Part shown: positions 44,834 to 53,987 of the stretch, in pieces | How the letters are laid out: each line of letters opens with the position of its first letter | Position numbering within the stretch: the first letter of the stretch is position 1 | Source: Geothrix paludis | GTDB taxonomy: Bacteria; Acidobacteriota; Holophagae; Holophagales; Holophagaceae | Assembly (NCBI RefSeq): GCF_022808815.1 | Contig: NZ_JAKZLC010000004.1 | Location: forward strand, 124,001-188,000 | Length of the DNA stretch: 64,000 bases | Direction: 5' to 3' | The notes under the pieces: generated by a model | What the model was told of the DNA's origin: nothing | Database searches by the model: none | What the model saw: only the letters and a program-made list of their open reading frames with translations | Position numbers and translations under genes: made by a program

Positions 44834-45360
44834 CCCAGCGCGACCAGATCAGCATCGGCAGCCAATCCATCCTCTGGGTGGCGGGTGTGGGCGTGGGCCT
44901 GGTCACCCTGGCCTTCGTCCTGGGTGTGCAGGTTGGCAAGCAGGGCGCCGCCCTGCGCCGCCCCGCCCAGAAAGGCGTGGAGGAGGAGCTCAGAGACCTT
45001 CCCGAGCCGCTGGTGGATCAGCTCAAGATCTTCGAGGGCGACAGTCCGGACAAGTTCGTGGCGGCCCCGCGGGTGGACGCCACGGCTCCCAAGCCGGAGC
45101 CCAAGGCTGAGCCCAGGTCCGAGGCCGCGCCAAGCGCGAGCGGCGCCTGGACCCTCCAGCTCGTGTCCACCTCCGATGCGGCCGAGGCCAAGCGTGTAGC
45201 CGACAAGGCCAAGGCCGCTGGCTTCGCCACCACCACCCTCAAGGACAAGGGCCATCTGAAGGTGCGCCTCGCCAAATCGGCGGACCGCGCCGCCATCGAC
45301 AAGACCGCCGAGAAGCTCAAGAAGGCGGGCTTCAAGCCCTTCGCGGTGAAGGCGGAGTAG
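44830..45360 (+). CDS. SPOR-domain membrane protein
   Basis: 176 residues. One membrane segment near 14-35, a Pro/Lys-rich linker, then a SPOR domain at about 105-176 (WTLQLVSTSDAAEAKRVADK and later HLKVRLAKSADRAAI). SPOR domains bind denuded glycan strands of peptidoglycan at division sites. Translational overlap with the ketosynthase homologue may be incidental. Confidence 0.88.
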   Translation: MTQRDQISIGSQSILWVAGVGVGLVTLAFVLGVQVGKQGAALRRPAQKGVEEELRDLPEPLVDQLKIFEGDSPDKFVAAPRVDATAPKPEPKAEPRSEAAPSASGAWTLQLVSTSDAAEAKRVADKAKAAGFATTTLKDKGHLKVRLAKSADRAAIDKTAEKLKKAGFKPFAVKAE

Positions 45361-45379
45361 CCCCTCACAGCTTGGGCCC

Positions 45380-46840
45380 TCAGGGTTTGGGATAGACCCG
45401 GATCCCCACCCATTTTTTAAGGATCACCTTGCCCGGCGCGAAGCCGCGGGGCTTGCTGATGTCGGCGATGCGGGCGAGATGGACCTCCACCTTGCCGCCG
45501 TCCCGGGCCTTGCTGTGGTAGGCGGCCAGCTCGGCGGCGCGCTCCAGCACGTGACGCGGCAGTTCGCTCAGCTTGTCGGGATTGCGGATGACCACGTGGC
45601 TGCCGGGCACGCTGGCCACGTGCAGCCAGAAGTCCGTGTTGTCGGCCACCTTGAAGGTGAGCTGGTCATTCTCCGCATCGCCCTTGCCGATGAGCACCTC
45701 GAAGCCGTCCACCATGACGCTGCGGAAGGCAGTGCCCTTGCCATCCTTGCGTTTCACCTCCGCTCCGCCCATCCGCTTCGTCCCCTTGCCCTTCGCCGAA
45801 TCTTTCGCGTTCCCCTTCGCACCCAGTTGTCGCGCGAGGGGCGGCTCCGGCGCAAGTCCCGCGGCCTCGGCTTCCAACCGCTTCGCCCAGGCGGCCCGCT
45901 CGCGGGCCAACTCCGCCTCCAGTTCCCGCACCCGCGCCAAACCCCGCTCCGCCTTCTTGGCCGCGGCGAACCAGGCTTGGGCAGCGTCTTCGGCGAGGCG
46001 TCCTTCCGGCAGAGACACGCGCGTCCCGTCCAGCAGCACGGCCTCGCCCGTGGCCCCCTTGAGGCGGTAGAGCTCTGCCGCCAGGCGCTGGGCCTGGACC
46101 TTGAGGGGCAACACGGCCTCGTGCTTCGCCCGGTCCCGGGCCAGGGCCTGGGCCAGGCGGTCCATGCGCGCGACCTCCGCCAGGCGCTTCCGCTCCGCCG
46201 CGGCCTTCGCGGGAGCCAGAATCAGCGCCTCGGCACGTCCCTCGGACCAGGCGTGATGCCGCTCCAGCAGGCCCCCATCGCCCTCCAGGACCTCGGGGAT
46301 CTCCCCCGCCAGGGCCCGTTCCAGGTCCGCGCCCCAGCGCTCCCGCCAGCGACGGAGCGGGGGCGGATCCTCGGAGGGCGCCGGCGCCGCAGCGGGGAAG
46401 GGCGAGCCAAGCCCCAAGCGGGGGATCTGGGTGTCCAGGCCGTCCGCCCGGATGCCGGCCCGGCCGGGGATGGCCTGGAAGGCCAGGCGCACGGTCTCCA
46501 GGCGGCCCGTGATGGCTCGTCGTTGGAAGACGAGGCCCAGCCAGCGTTCCCGGGGATCCCCCTCCACGGCCTTCAGCCTCGCCCCCTGGAGCCAGGGGCC
46601 CCAGAGCTTCCCGCTGTCCTTCGGGGCCTCGGCCTGAAGGCGCGCCCAAGCGGGATGGCCCGTGTCCAGCAGCCAGAGTTCGGGCCTGGGCTGGAGCAGC
46701 AGCACCCAGCCCTCGGCGGCCTTCCGGCCCGCCCAGCGCAGGCCCAGGGCCCGGTTCGAGGCCCAGACGGCCTCGACGGGGAGCTCGCTCCGTTCCCGGA
46801 GCCAGGTCCGGCCCAGGGCCAGGATCAGGGGTGCATCCAC
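45380..46840 (-). CDS. NFACT-family protein (RqcH/Rqc2-like)
   Basis: 486 residues from a GTG at 46840 preceded by AGGTGAG. The C-terminal NFACT-R domain is clear (GFEVLIGKGDAENDQLTF, NTDFWLHVASVPGSHVVIRN). The middle is a long coiled coil, and a basic Gly/Lys-rich linker (GAKGNAKDSAKGKGTKR) lies between. Family members bind tRNA and stalled 50S subunits and add C-terminal Ala tails. The N-terminal domain is poorly conserved: where RqcH has Asp-Arg, this protein shows ERWLGLVF. Tailing activity is therefore uncertain. Confidence 0.85.
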   Translation of the reverse strand: MDAPLILALGRTWLRERSELPVEAVWASNRALGLRWAGRKAAEGWVLLLQPRPELWLLDTGHPAWARLQAEAPKDSGKLWGPWLQGARLKAVEGDPRERWLGLVFQRRAITGRLETVRLAFQAIPGRAGIRADGLDTQIPRLGLGSPFPAAAPAPSEDPPPLRRWRERWGADLERALAGEIPEVLEGDGGLLERHHAWSEGRAEALILAPAKAAAERKRLAEVARMDRLAQALARDRAKHEAVLPLKVQAQRLAAELYRLKGATGEAVLLDGTRVSLPEGRLAEDAAQAWFAAAKKAERGLARVRELEAELARERAAWAKRLEAEAAGLAPEPPLARQLGAKGNAKDSAKGKGTKRMGGAEVKRKDGKGTAFRSVMVDGFEVLIGKGDAENDQLTFKVADNTDFWLHVASVPGSHVVIRNPDKLSELPRHVLERAAELAAYHSKARDGGKVEVHLARIADISKPRGFAPGKVILKKWVGIRVYPKP

Positions 46841-46981
46841 GGACTCACCTTTCTCTGTTCTTTCCACCCGACGGTGGCCATCATGGGGCAGCCTCCCCCT
46901 CCAGCATCCCATGCCTGGCCCCCGGGAAGGTCCCTACCTCCGCCCTCATCCGGCTTTCCCCCACCACCTGACGCTGGACCC

Positions 46982-48439
46982 ATGACGATTGCCGCTGCCA
47001 AGGCCACCAAGACCCTCCAGGTGCTCCTGGTGGACGACAATCCCATCCAGCTGAGCCTCCTGCATCACCTTTTCCAGCGGCACGGACACACCACCCTGGA
47101 AGCCAAGAACGGCGCCGAGGCCCTCATCGTCCTCGCCACCGAATGCCCGGACGTGGTGGTGAGCGACTGCGTCATGCCCCTGCTGGATGGCTACCAGCTC
47201 TGCCGCCTGCTGAAGGACGACCGGGCCACGCGCAACCTGCCCGTGCTCCTGCTGACGGCCCAGGGCGTGGGTCTGGCGCGCTTCTGGGCCAAGACCTGCG
47301 GCGCGGACCGCTTCCTCGTGAAGGGGCGGGACCTCGACCATGTGGTGGAGGCGGCCACCTCCCTGGTGGAGCAGACCGACCGGCTGCGGCCCCTTCCCGG
47401 CACCCCCCGGCTCGCCCAGGAGAACTTCGGCGTGGACGCCATCCAGCGCCGCCTGGCCATGGCCCTGGAGCAGCGCGTGGTGGAGACGGCGCTGCGCGAC
47501 TCCATCTCCCGCCTCTACACCGTGGAGCACGACACGCTGCGGCTCATCCGCGGGTTCATCGAGATCCTCCAGGAGCTCGTGCTGCCCGGGGCCATCCTCG
47601 TCTCCTACATGGGCGAAGAGGGCACGGTCTGCCACGGCGCCCACGGCACGTCGGCCAGCGAGGAGGACCGCCGGGCCCTCGAGACCGCCCTCCTACAGCT
47701 CTCGCCCTCCGGGGTCCCGGCCGAGTGCCGCTGGCACCCCGTGGATGACGGGGACGAGCGCCGCCGCACCCTCCGGGACCCGGTGATGCGCGTGATGCCC
47801 GCCCTCATGCCCGGCTACCCGGCCGTGGGCGCCCTGGGCTTCTTCGCCGAGCGCCGCTCCGTCGAGGAGTACGAGCGGCTGTTCGAGATCGCCAACGAGG
47901 AGCTGGGCCGCCTCCTCACCCTGGAGGACTCCCGCCTCCGCCTCTACCACCAGGCCATCCGCGACCCGCTGACGGGCCTGTTCAACCGGCGCCACATCCT
48001 CGACATGCTCAAGATCGAGGTGGATCAGTGCGGCCGCTTCGGACAGAGCCTGTCCGTGATGCTCATCGATCTGGACCACTTCAAGGCCGTGAACGACCGC
48101 TTCGGACACGCCACGGGCGACCAGGTGCTCAGCGTCATGGCCCAGCGCATGTCCTTCGCCCTGCGCAAGGTGGACCAGCTGGGCCGTATCGGCGGCGAGG
48201 AGTTCCTGGCCTATGGGCCCCAGACCGAGCTGGAGGGCATCCGCGCCCTGGCGGAACGGCTCCGCGAGCAGGTGGTCCTCGAGCCCCTGCCGGGCCTTCC
48301 CAAGAACGACCGCGTGACGTTGAGCGTCGGCCTGGCCACCTGGGAGGGTCCCGCGGACAGCCTGGAGCGCCTGCTGGCCCGGGCCGACAAGGCCCTGTAC
48401 AGGGCCAAGGCCGAGGGCCGGGACCGCGTCATCGGCTGA
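46982..48439 (+). CDS. Receiver-diguanylate cyclase response regulator
   Basis: 485 residues. An N-terminal receiver (phosphoacceptor Asp62 in VVSDCVMPLLDG), a central region of about 200 residues without clear motif, and a GGDEF domain with active-site GGEEF (404-408). The inhibitory I-site RxxD is present as RKVD (395-398). It should make cyclic di-GMP on phosphorylation, with product inhibition. No partner kinase is adjacent. Confidence 0.93.
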   Translation: MTIAAAKATKTLQVLLVDDNPIQLSLLHHLFQRHGHTTLEAKNGAEALIVLATECPDVVVSDCVMPLLDGYQLCRLLKDDRATRNLPVLLLTAQGVGLARFWAKTCGADRFLVKGRDLDHVVEAATSLVEQTDRLRPLPGTPRLAQENFGVDAIQRRLAMALEQRVVETALRDSISRLYTVEHDTLRLIRGFIEILQELVLPGAILVSYMGEEGTVCHGAHGTSASEEDRRALETALLQLSPSGVPAECRWHPVDDGDERRRTLRDPVMRVMPALMPGYPAVGALGFFAERRSVEEYERLFEIANEELGRLLTLEDSRLRLYHQAIRDPLTGLFNRRHILDMLKIEVDQCGRFGQSLSVMLIDLDHFKAVNDRFGHATGDQVLSVMAQRMSFALRKVDQLGRIGGEEFLAYGPQTELEGIRALAERLREQVVLEPLPGLPKNDRVTLSVGLATWEGPADSLERLLARADKALYRAKAEGRDRVIG

Positions 48440-48492
48440 CCTGCCGGGAAGATCGGGCCGCTTGACAGGGCCGGAACCGCCATTCCATGATT

Positions 48493-48510
48493 CCATACGC
48501 TTCCGTATGG
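48493..48510 (+). promoter_or_regulatory. Hairpin overlapping the ribosome-binding site
   Basis: CCATACG, loop CTTC and CGTATGG make a perfect 7-bp stem. Its 3' arm runs into the GGAG of TATGGAGATCTC, directly before the ATG at 48518, so folding would hide part of the ribosome-binding site. Confidence 0.5.
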
Positions 48511-48517
48511 AGATCTC

Positions 48518-50239
48518 ATGGCCGAGCTTCCGCAGGATCAGTCCGCCTCACCGGATCTCACCGAGCGGGTGGCCCGCCTGGAGGCCCAGGTGGCCTGGCT
48601 CCTCCAGCGCCAGCAGGCGCCCGCGCCTCCGCCCGCCGCGCCCAGGCCCCGCAAGGTGCCCGCCGCCGCGCCCCGGAAGCCGATTTCCCCGGTGGTCTGG
48701 ATCGCCGGCGCGGCGGCTTCCCTCTTCCTCGTGGGGGCCACGTTCTTCTTCCACTGGGCCATCCAGCAGGGGTGGCTCGGGGCCGAGCTGCGCTTCGCCC
48801 TTGGGCTGCTGGTCGGCGCCGCCATCGCTGGCACCGCGGGGAGACTCATCCTCGGCGAGGGGCGCCGCCTGGGTGTGGCCCTGCTCCTGGCGGGCCTGGG
48901 TACCTTGCAGTTCACCTTCCGGGCCGGGGCCATGGCCTACCACTTCTACCCCGCCACCCTGGGCCTGGTGGCCGCGGCCCTGGTCACGCTGGTGGCCGGC
49001 GGCCTGGCGGCCCGGGGCCGCAGCGGCGGCGCCCTGACCGTGGCCCTGGTCTCCGGCCTCGCCGCGCCGCTGGTCTTCAGCCAGGGCGGGCACCACGAGG
49101 TGGCCCTGGCGGTCTACCTGGCCGTGCTCATGGCCGCGGCGCTGGCGGTGCCCTACCTCGCCAAGGCCGGGGAGGCCTGGCACGGCGCCCGCTGGACGGC
49201 GCTCATCGGCACCTGGCTCCTGCTGCTCCCCGCCTGCACCGAGGTGCTGAAGGCCGATGCCCCAGCGCTGGCGGGCCTGCTGGCCCTCCATCTGGCCCTG
49301 GCCGGAGGCTGGGCCTGGCTGCCGGGACGGGAGGAGAAGCCGGGCACGCCGACCGTGCTCTGGCTGGTCGCCTCGATCCTGGCCACCACGTACGGCGGCC
49401 TGGTGTGGAAGCGTCTGGACCTCGCGCCCGAGGCCTTCGCCGCGCCGGTGCTCATCCTCGCCGCCCTGAACCTGGCCCTCGTGAAGCCACTGCGCCGGCG
49501 CCTGGGCGGGCGCCAGGCGGACTGGGGGCTGCTGGCCTTGGCGGCGGGGCATCTAGCCCTGGCGGTGCCCGTGGCCCTGGCCTGGCGCTGGGTGGGCCCA
49601 CTCTGGGGCGTCTTCGCCCTGGGTCTGGCCTGGGCCTCCCGGAAGGCCGAGGAGGGCGAGTTCGCGCAGGAGGCCACCGCCCTGCGCTGGCTGGCAGCGG
49701 GGATGGCGCTGCTCACCACCTTCCGCTGGGCGTTCCACGGGCTGGACAGCCTGTTCTTCCATGGCAGCGGATCGGTGCCCTTCCTCCATGCCGCCTTCGT
49801 CGAAGGCGCCCTGGCCTCCGCCGCCTGGTTCCTGCTCACGCGGCGCGGCGGCCCCCTGGGCTTGGTCTCGTTCCTCGCTCTGGAGGTGACGGCCAACGTG
49901 ACCCTGGCCTTCGAGGCGGCCCGGCTGGTGCAGTGGCTCCAGACCCCCGCCCCGGCCGCCTGGGGGCCCTCCCGCGCCGCCTCCATCGCCATGACGCTGG
50001 TGTGGGCCCTGTCCGGTGCCTGGCAGTGGATGCGCGGCCTGGGCCAGCGCGACACGGCCCGCCGCGCCCTCCTCGCCGCCGGCTACGCCTGGATGGGGAT
50101 CGCCAGCTTCAAGCTCATCGTGTCGGATCTCGACCGCGCCGACACCCCCCTGCGCGCCCTGGCCTTCCTGGGGGTGGGCGCCATCGGCATGGCGGCCGCC
50201 ATCCTCGCCCACCGGCACCATCCCGAGGGGAACGCATGA
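48518..50239 (+). CDS. DUF2339 polytopic membrane protein
   Basis: 573 residues. A short N-terminal coiled coil (LTERVARLEAQVAWLLQRQQ) and Pro/Ala linker precede about 14-16 membrane helices, the DUF2339 layout. Function of the family is unknown. The next gene, overlapping by 4 bp, resembles DUF3999, the usual companion in other bacteria, suggesting a joint envelope role. Confidence 0.85.
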   Translation: MAELPQDQSASPDLTERVARLEAQVAWLLQRQQAPAPPPAAPRPRKVPAAAPRKPISPVVWIAGAAASLFLVGATFFFHWAIQQGWLGAELRFALGLLVGAAIAGTAGRLILGEGRRLGVALLLAGLGTLQFTFRAGAMAYHFYPATLGLVAAALVTLVAGGLAARGRSGGALTVALVSGLAAPLVFSQGGHHEVALAVYLAVLMAAALAVPYLAKAGEAWHGARWTALIGTWLLLLPACTEVLKADAPALAGLLALHLALAGGWAWLPGREEKPGTPTVLWLVASILATTYGGLVWKRLDLAPEAFAAPVLILAALNLALVKPLRRRLGGRQADWGLLALAAGHLALAVPVALAWRWVGPLWGVFALGLAWASRKAEEGEFAQEATALRWLAAGMALLTTFRWAFHGLDSLFFHGSGSVPFLHAAFVEGALASAAWFLLTRRGGPLGLVSFLALEVTANVTLAFEAARLVQWLQTPAPAAWGPSRAASIAMTLVWALSGAWQWMRGLGQRDTARRALLAAGYAWMGIASFKLIVSDLDRADTPLRALAFLGVGAIGMAAAILAHRHHPEGNA

Positions 50240-51492
50240 CCTCCATCCGACGAATCGCTCCCCTGGGCCTCCTCCTGCTCGGCCTCGCCTGCGCCCGCGA
50301 GGACGCCGCAGCCCTGCGCCAGCGGCCCATCCCGGCGCCGGCCGCCAGCGGGTGGGCGCGCCTGCCCCTGGACGCGGATGCCCAGCGCCAGTTGAAGGGC
50401 GCCTGGATCGGCGATGCGGAGGGGCGGAGCGTCCCCTTCCTGGAGGCCCGCGAAGGTCTCTGGGAATCCCGCACCCTGGCCCTGGACCACCTGCTGACCG
50501 GGCGGGACGCCGAAGGCCGCCCCACGGCCGAATTCTCGCTGAAGCTCCCTGATGGTTGGCGGGTGGGCGAGCGGGAGACGCTGGAGCTCGACTTCGACCT
50601 CGACGGACATGCCCCCTGGGTGGCCCAGGTGAGGGCCGAGCGGCGACGCGAGGACGAGGGCGACGGCGGCGCCTTCATCGCCTACGATGCGCCCGTCGCC
50701 ACGCACCTCTACGACCTGTCGCCCTCGGGCCACCGGCAGACGCTCCACCTCCCCTGGGACGGCCAGCGCTATCGCCTGGCGCTGGTGGCCACGCAGGGGG
50801 AAGCCCCGCGCATCCGCGGCCTCTCGGTGCGGGCGGAGACCCGGCCCGAAGCCCTGGAAGCGGAGCTGGCCCTCGAGGGCGCCCTCGCCCCGGAGCCGGG
50901 CCGGCCGCGAACCTGGCGGCTGACGCTGCCCGACACGGAGCGCATCGTGGGGCTCGACCTGGTGCTGGCGCCGCCGGCCGCGCCCCTCGCGCCGGACGTC
51001 CGGGTGGGAGAGCATGCCGAGACGGAGCGGCCCGGGATGGCGCAGACGATGGCGCAGACCTGGACCGGCACCGACCTCGTCTGGAACCTCCCGGCCCTGG
51101 GCACGCGCTCCAGCCGCATCGCCCTCGCGCCGACGCTGGCGAAGACGGTCACCCTGACCCTGCCCGACGGCGCCACGCCCCAGCAGGTGCGGGCCCTGGT
51201 GCGGCGGCAGACCCTGATCTTCCCCGTGGAGGCGGGACAGGCCTACGTCCTCCACCTGGGGGGCGCGGCCAAGCCCGCCCCCGGCAGCCTGGGCGCCCTG
51301 CCCTCCCTGCAGGTCCTGACCGCCGCCGCCCCCCTGACCCTCGGCGCCAGCGAGCCCGATCCCCAGGGCCTTCCCCGCCGGGTCGGCGCTGACGAGCGCG
51401 CCCGGCCCTGGATGCCCTGGGTGGCGGGGGTCGCGGTGCTGGTCCTGGCGGCCGTCGCCTGGAAGCTGCTGAAGGAGAGCCCCGCCGCATGA
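50236..51492 (+). CDS. DUF3999-like exported protein
   Basis: 418 residues. N-terminal signal with lipobox-like LLLGLACARED, a large beta-rich extracytoplasmic domain, and a C-terminal membrane helix (VAGVAVLVLAAVAWKLL). This matches the DUF3999 layout, and the gene overlaps the DUF2339 gene. Role unknown; perhaps an envelope complex with it. Confidence 0.75.
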   Translation: MTSIRRIAPLGLLLLGLACAREDAAALRQRPIPAPAASGWARLPLDADAQRQLKGAWIGDAEGRSVPFLEAREGLWESRTLALDHLLTGRDAEGRPTAEFSLKLPDGWRVGERETLELDFDLDGHAPWVAQVRAERRREDEGDGGAFIAYDAPVATHLYDLSPSGHRQTLHLPWDGQRYRLALVATQGEAPRIRGLSVRAETRPEALEAELALEGALAPEPGRPRTWRLTLPDTERIVGLDLVLAPPAAPLAPDVRVGEHAETERPGMAQTMAQTWTGTDLVWNLPALGTRSSRIALAPTLAKTVTLTLPDGATPQQVRALVRRQTLIFPVEAGQAYVLHLGGAAKPAPGSLGALPSLQVLTAAAPLTLGASEPDPQGLPRRVGADERARPWMPWVAGVAVLVLAAVAWKLLKESPAA

Positions 51493-52253
51493 CGCTCCGC
51501 GCCCTCCTGCCCGCGGCCCTCGCGCTGGCGGGGTTCGCGTGCCGCTCGCCCCTGGCCGACCTGCGGCCGGAACCCGGCGGGCCGGCGCTGGCCCTGGCGG
51601 TCCACGTCGAAGACCACAGCCGGAAGCTCGCCCGCCTGAAAGAGCCCGACGGAGAGGCCGACACGCCCGAGTCGCGCAGGGCCGCCCTCGAAGCCCAGCG
51701 CGCGGCCTTCGAGGCCGACCTGCGCGCCGAGGCCGCGGCCCGGAGCCTGCGCCTGGATCCTGCCTCGGACCTGCGCCTGGACCTGACCATCACCAGCCTG
51801 GGCGAGGTGCGGACCAAGTACATCGCCTGGGGCATCGCCAGCGGCGTGGGATGGGGCGTGGGGGTGGGCGTGCTGGCCCACGACCCGCGGCTGGCCGTGG
51901 GCCTCGGGGCCTACGAGCTGCTCGAGGAGAGCGCCTTCTGGATCGGCGGCTCGGTGCTCATGGGCCGCTGGTCCAGCCCCGCGGTGGTGGAGGCGAAGCT
52001 CCTCCGCGCCGACGCCGGGAAGCCGCTCTGGGAGGAGACCTACTACGTGCTGTGGGCCCGCCGGGAGCTGGGGGCCCTGGCCCCGGCCGAGCAGGCGAAG
52101 CGGGAGCGCCAGCTCCAGGCCTCCCTCCGCAAGATCGAAGGGAAGCTCTTCCACGACCTCGAGGCCATTCCCGGCTTTCCCCGCCCCGTCAGCCCTCCGC
52201 GGCCCCGGGAGTCGCCGGCCGCAGCTGCACCAGCGCCACCGCCCCCAGGATGA
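51489..52253 (+). CDS. Hypothetical lipoprotein
   Basis: 254 residues. Signal sequence ends in LAGFACRS (probable lipobox). The body has a charged stretch, a Gly-rich segment (GIASGVGWGVGVGVLAHD) and a Pro/Ala-rich tail. Not recognised. It overlaps the upstream gene by 4 bp and therefore seems part of the DUF2339-DUF3999 operon. Its last 65 bp overlap the convergent EamA gene. Confidence 0.7.
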   Translation: MTLRALLPAALALAGFACRSPLADLRPEPGGPALALAVHVEDHSRKLARLKEPDGEADTPESRRAALEAQRAAFEADLRAEAAARSLRLDPASDLRLDLTITSLGEVRTKYIAWGIASGVGWGVGVGVLAHDPRLAVGLGAYELLEESAFWIGGSVLMGRWSSPAVVEAKLLRADAGKPLWEETYYVLWARRELGALAPAEQAKRERQLQASLRKIEGKLFHDLEAIPGFPRPVSPPRPRESPAAAAPAPPPPG

Positions 52254-53058
52254 TCGCCATGCCCAGGACCTGGCGCCGGCCGAAGGGCTCATGGAGGATG
52301 AGGCTCCCCAGCAGCACCGCCACCACCGGGTTCAGGTAGGCATAGGTGCCCATCTTCGCCGGCGGCCAGGCCTTGGCTAGGTAGACGTAGGCGGAGAAGG
52401 CCAGCATGGAGCCGAACAGGGCCAGGTAGACGGCGGCCCCCACGGCCTTGTGGGTGAGCGGTCCCCGCAGGAACCCGCCGGTGAGGGGCGCCACCGTGAG
52501 CCCGATGACCGCGGCGGTGGCCATCTGGATGCCCACGTTGGTGAGCAGCCCGCCGCCGTGGACGAAGTGCTTGCCGTGCAGCGTGCCCCAGGACCAGATG
52601 ATGGGCGCCGCCACCAGGGCCGCCAACCCGCCCGCGTGAACGCGCGTGCCGCCCGAAGGCCACACCAGTACGCAGACACCGGCCAGCCCCAGCAGGAGCC
52701 CCATCCAGCCCTTGGGGCCCAGCGGCTGCTTCGCCATGGAGAAGACCGCCAGCCACAGGGGCACCAGGGCCGCCAGCACCGCCGCCAGGCCCGAGGAGAC
52801 GTGCAGCTCGGCCCAGGAGACCAGCGCGTTGGAGCCTCCCAGCAGCAGGGCCCCCACGATCATGAGGTGGCCCACTTCCCGGGCCGGGGGCCAGGGCTCC
52901 CGCCGCAGCCGCCCCACCGCCAGGGCCAGCACCGACGCGAGGGAGAAGCGCGCCGCCACCAGACCATAGGGCGTGAAGGACTCCAGGCCCAGCGCGATGG
53001 CGAAGTAGGTGGAGCCCCACACCACGGCCACGGTGAGGTAGGCGAGCCAGGCGAGCAT
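52189..53058 (-). CDS. EamA/DMT-family transporter
   Basis: 289 residues with about ten hydrophobic segments; EamA signatures VVWGSTYFAIALGLESFTPY and, near the end, TYAYLNPVVAVLLGSLILHE. It is an inner-membrane exporter, substrate unknown. The ATG at 53058 overlaps the stop of the small monooxygenase-like gene (TGATG), so the AsnC regulator, that gene and this one form an operon. Amino-acid export under AsnC control is a reasonable guess. Confidence 0.9.
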   Translation of the reverse strand: MLAWLAYLTVAVVWGSTYFAIALGLESFTPYGLVAARFSLASVLALAVGRLRREPWPPAREVGHLMIVGALLLGGSNALVSWAELHVSSGLAAVLAALVPLWLAVFSMAKQPLGPKGWMGLLLGLAGVCVLVWPSGGTRVHAGGLAALVAAPIIWSWGTLHGKHFVHGGGLLTNVGIQMATAAVIGLTVAPLTGGFLRGPLTHKAVGAAVYLALFGSMLAFSAYVYLAKAWPPAKMGTYAYLNPVVAVLLGSLILHEPFGRRQVLGMAIILGAVALVQLRPATPGAAEG

Positions 53059-53384
53059 CAGGGCGTGCCCATGCCCGCTTCGCGCTCCACGCGGCAGACC
53101 CGCAGGTGGAAGGATCCGTACCACCGCTCCCGGCCCAGGCGCTGGGCCACGGCATGCTCGGCATGCGCCTTCCACGCGGCGATGGAGGCCTCGTCCTTCC
53201 AGTAGGACACGGTGATGCCGAAGCCCTCGGCATCCCGGGCGCTCTCCACGCCGAGGAAGCCGGGCTGCGCGCGGGCCAGTTCCACCATGCGGTCGGCCAT
53301 GGCCCCGTAGCCCTGGTCCCCCGGGGTGCGCTGGCTGCTGAAGATGACGGCGAGGTAGGGCGGCTCGGGGGTTCGCGCGATCAC
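53058..53384 (-). CDS. Antibiotic biosynthesis monooxygenase (ABM) domain protein
   Basis: 108 residues of the dimeric alpha/beta-barrel fold: YLAVIFSSQRTPGDQGY, AQPGFLGVESARDAEGFGIT and the YWKDEASIAAWKAHAEH stretch are typical. Members include quinone and haem monooxygenases, but many have no known substrate. It overlaps both neighbours and sits in the AsnC-led operon. Confidence 0.88.
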   Translation of the reverse strand: MIARTPEPPYLAVIFSSQRTPGDQGYGAMADRMVELARAQPGFLGVESARDAEGFGITVSYWKDEASIAAWKAHAEHAVAQRLGRERWYGSFHLRVCRVEREAGMGTP

Positions 53385-53887
53385 TTCTTGGCCTTCTTCC
53401 CCGCGGTGTCGCCCGCCGGGAAGGGACTGGGACCGGCCTTCTCCCAGTGGGTCTCCAGCACGATGGTGGTGCGCGTGGTCACCATGGGACCCAGCGCGCG
53501 GATGCGGCGCAGGCGCTCGGCGATGCCCGCCGGCGTGTCCGCCACGACCTTCAGCATGAGGGCGTCCTCGCCGGCCACCGTGTGGGCCTCCAGGATGTCC
53601 GGCTCATCCTCCAGCGCCTTGATGAAGCGCTGCTCGATGGCCTCGTTGTTGTCCTTGTAGCGCACCGCCACGAAGGCCACGTTGGGCTTGTTCACGGCCG
53701 CCGGCGCCACGCGGGCGGCGTAACCCGCCAGGATGCCGTCGGCTTCCAGGCGCTTCACGCGGTCGATGATGGTGGGGCGGCTCACGCCGAGCCGCTCCGC
53801 CAGTTCCGCGTGGCTCATGCGGCCTTCCTGCTGGAGCAGGGCCACCAGGCGCCGGTTCAGATCGTCTTCCATCAACGTCTTCGCCAT
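53381..53887 (-). CDS. Lrp/AsnC-family regulator
   Basis: 168 residues. N-terminal helix-turn-helix (SHAELAERLGVSRPTIIDRV), then the ligand-binding RAM domain (PNVAFVAVRYK to TRTTIVLETH). A Lys-rich tail follows. It probably senses an amino acid and controls the small downstream genes. GGAG precedes the ATG. A Fur-like palindrome lies in the divergent upstream region. Confidence 0.92.
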   Translation of the reverse strand: MAKTLMEDDLNRRLVALLQQEGRMSHAELAERLGVSRPTIIDRVKRLEADGILAGYAARVAPAAVNKPNVAFVAVRYKDNNEAIEQRFIKALEDEPDILEAHTVAGEDALMLKVVADTPAGIAERLRRIRALGPMVTTRTTIVLETHWEKAGPSPFPAGDTAGKKAKK

Positions 53888-53910
53888 GCTGGACTCCGGA
53901 AATGGGGTTG

Positions 53911-53922
53911 ATGAGAATCATT
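53911..53922. promoter_or_regulatory. Fur-box-like palindrome
   Basis: ATGAGAATCATT differs at one position from ATGATAATCATT, the centre of the classical Fur box. It lies between the divergent AsnC and kdsA genes. Chance occurrence is possible but less likely in DNA of such high G+C. Confidence 0.4.
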
Positions 53923-53987
53923 GAACACTGTGCTAGAAGGTTCGGCAATACGGATGACAACCCGTAAATGGCCCAGGTCGAGGTAAA

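Noticed and set aside
41578-45360. A complete aryl polyene or polyketide cluster
   Set aside because: No ketoreductase, acyltransferase, ligase, glycosyltransferase or thioesterase is beside the set, so I describe only an orphan KS/CLF-like group.
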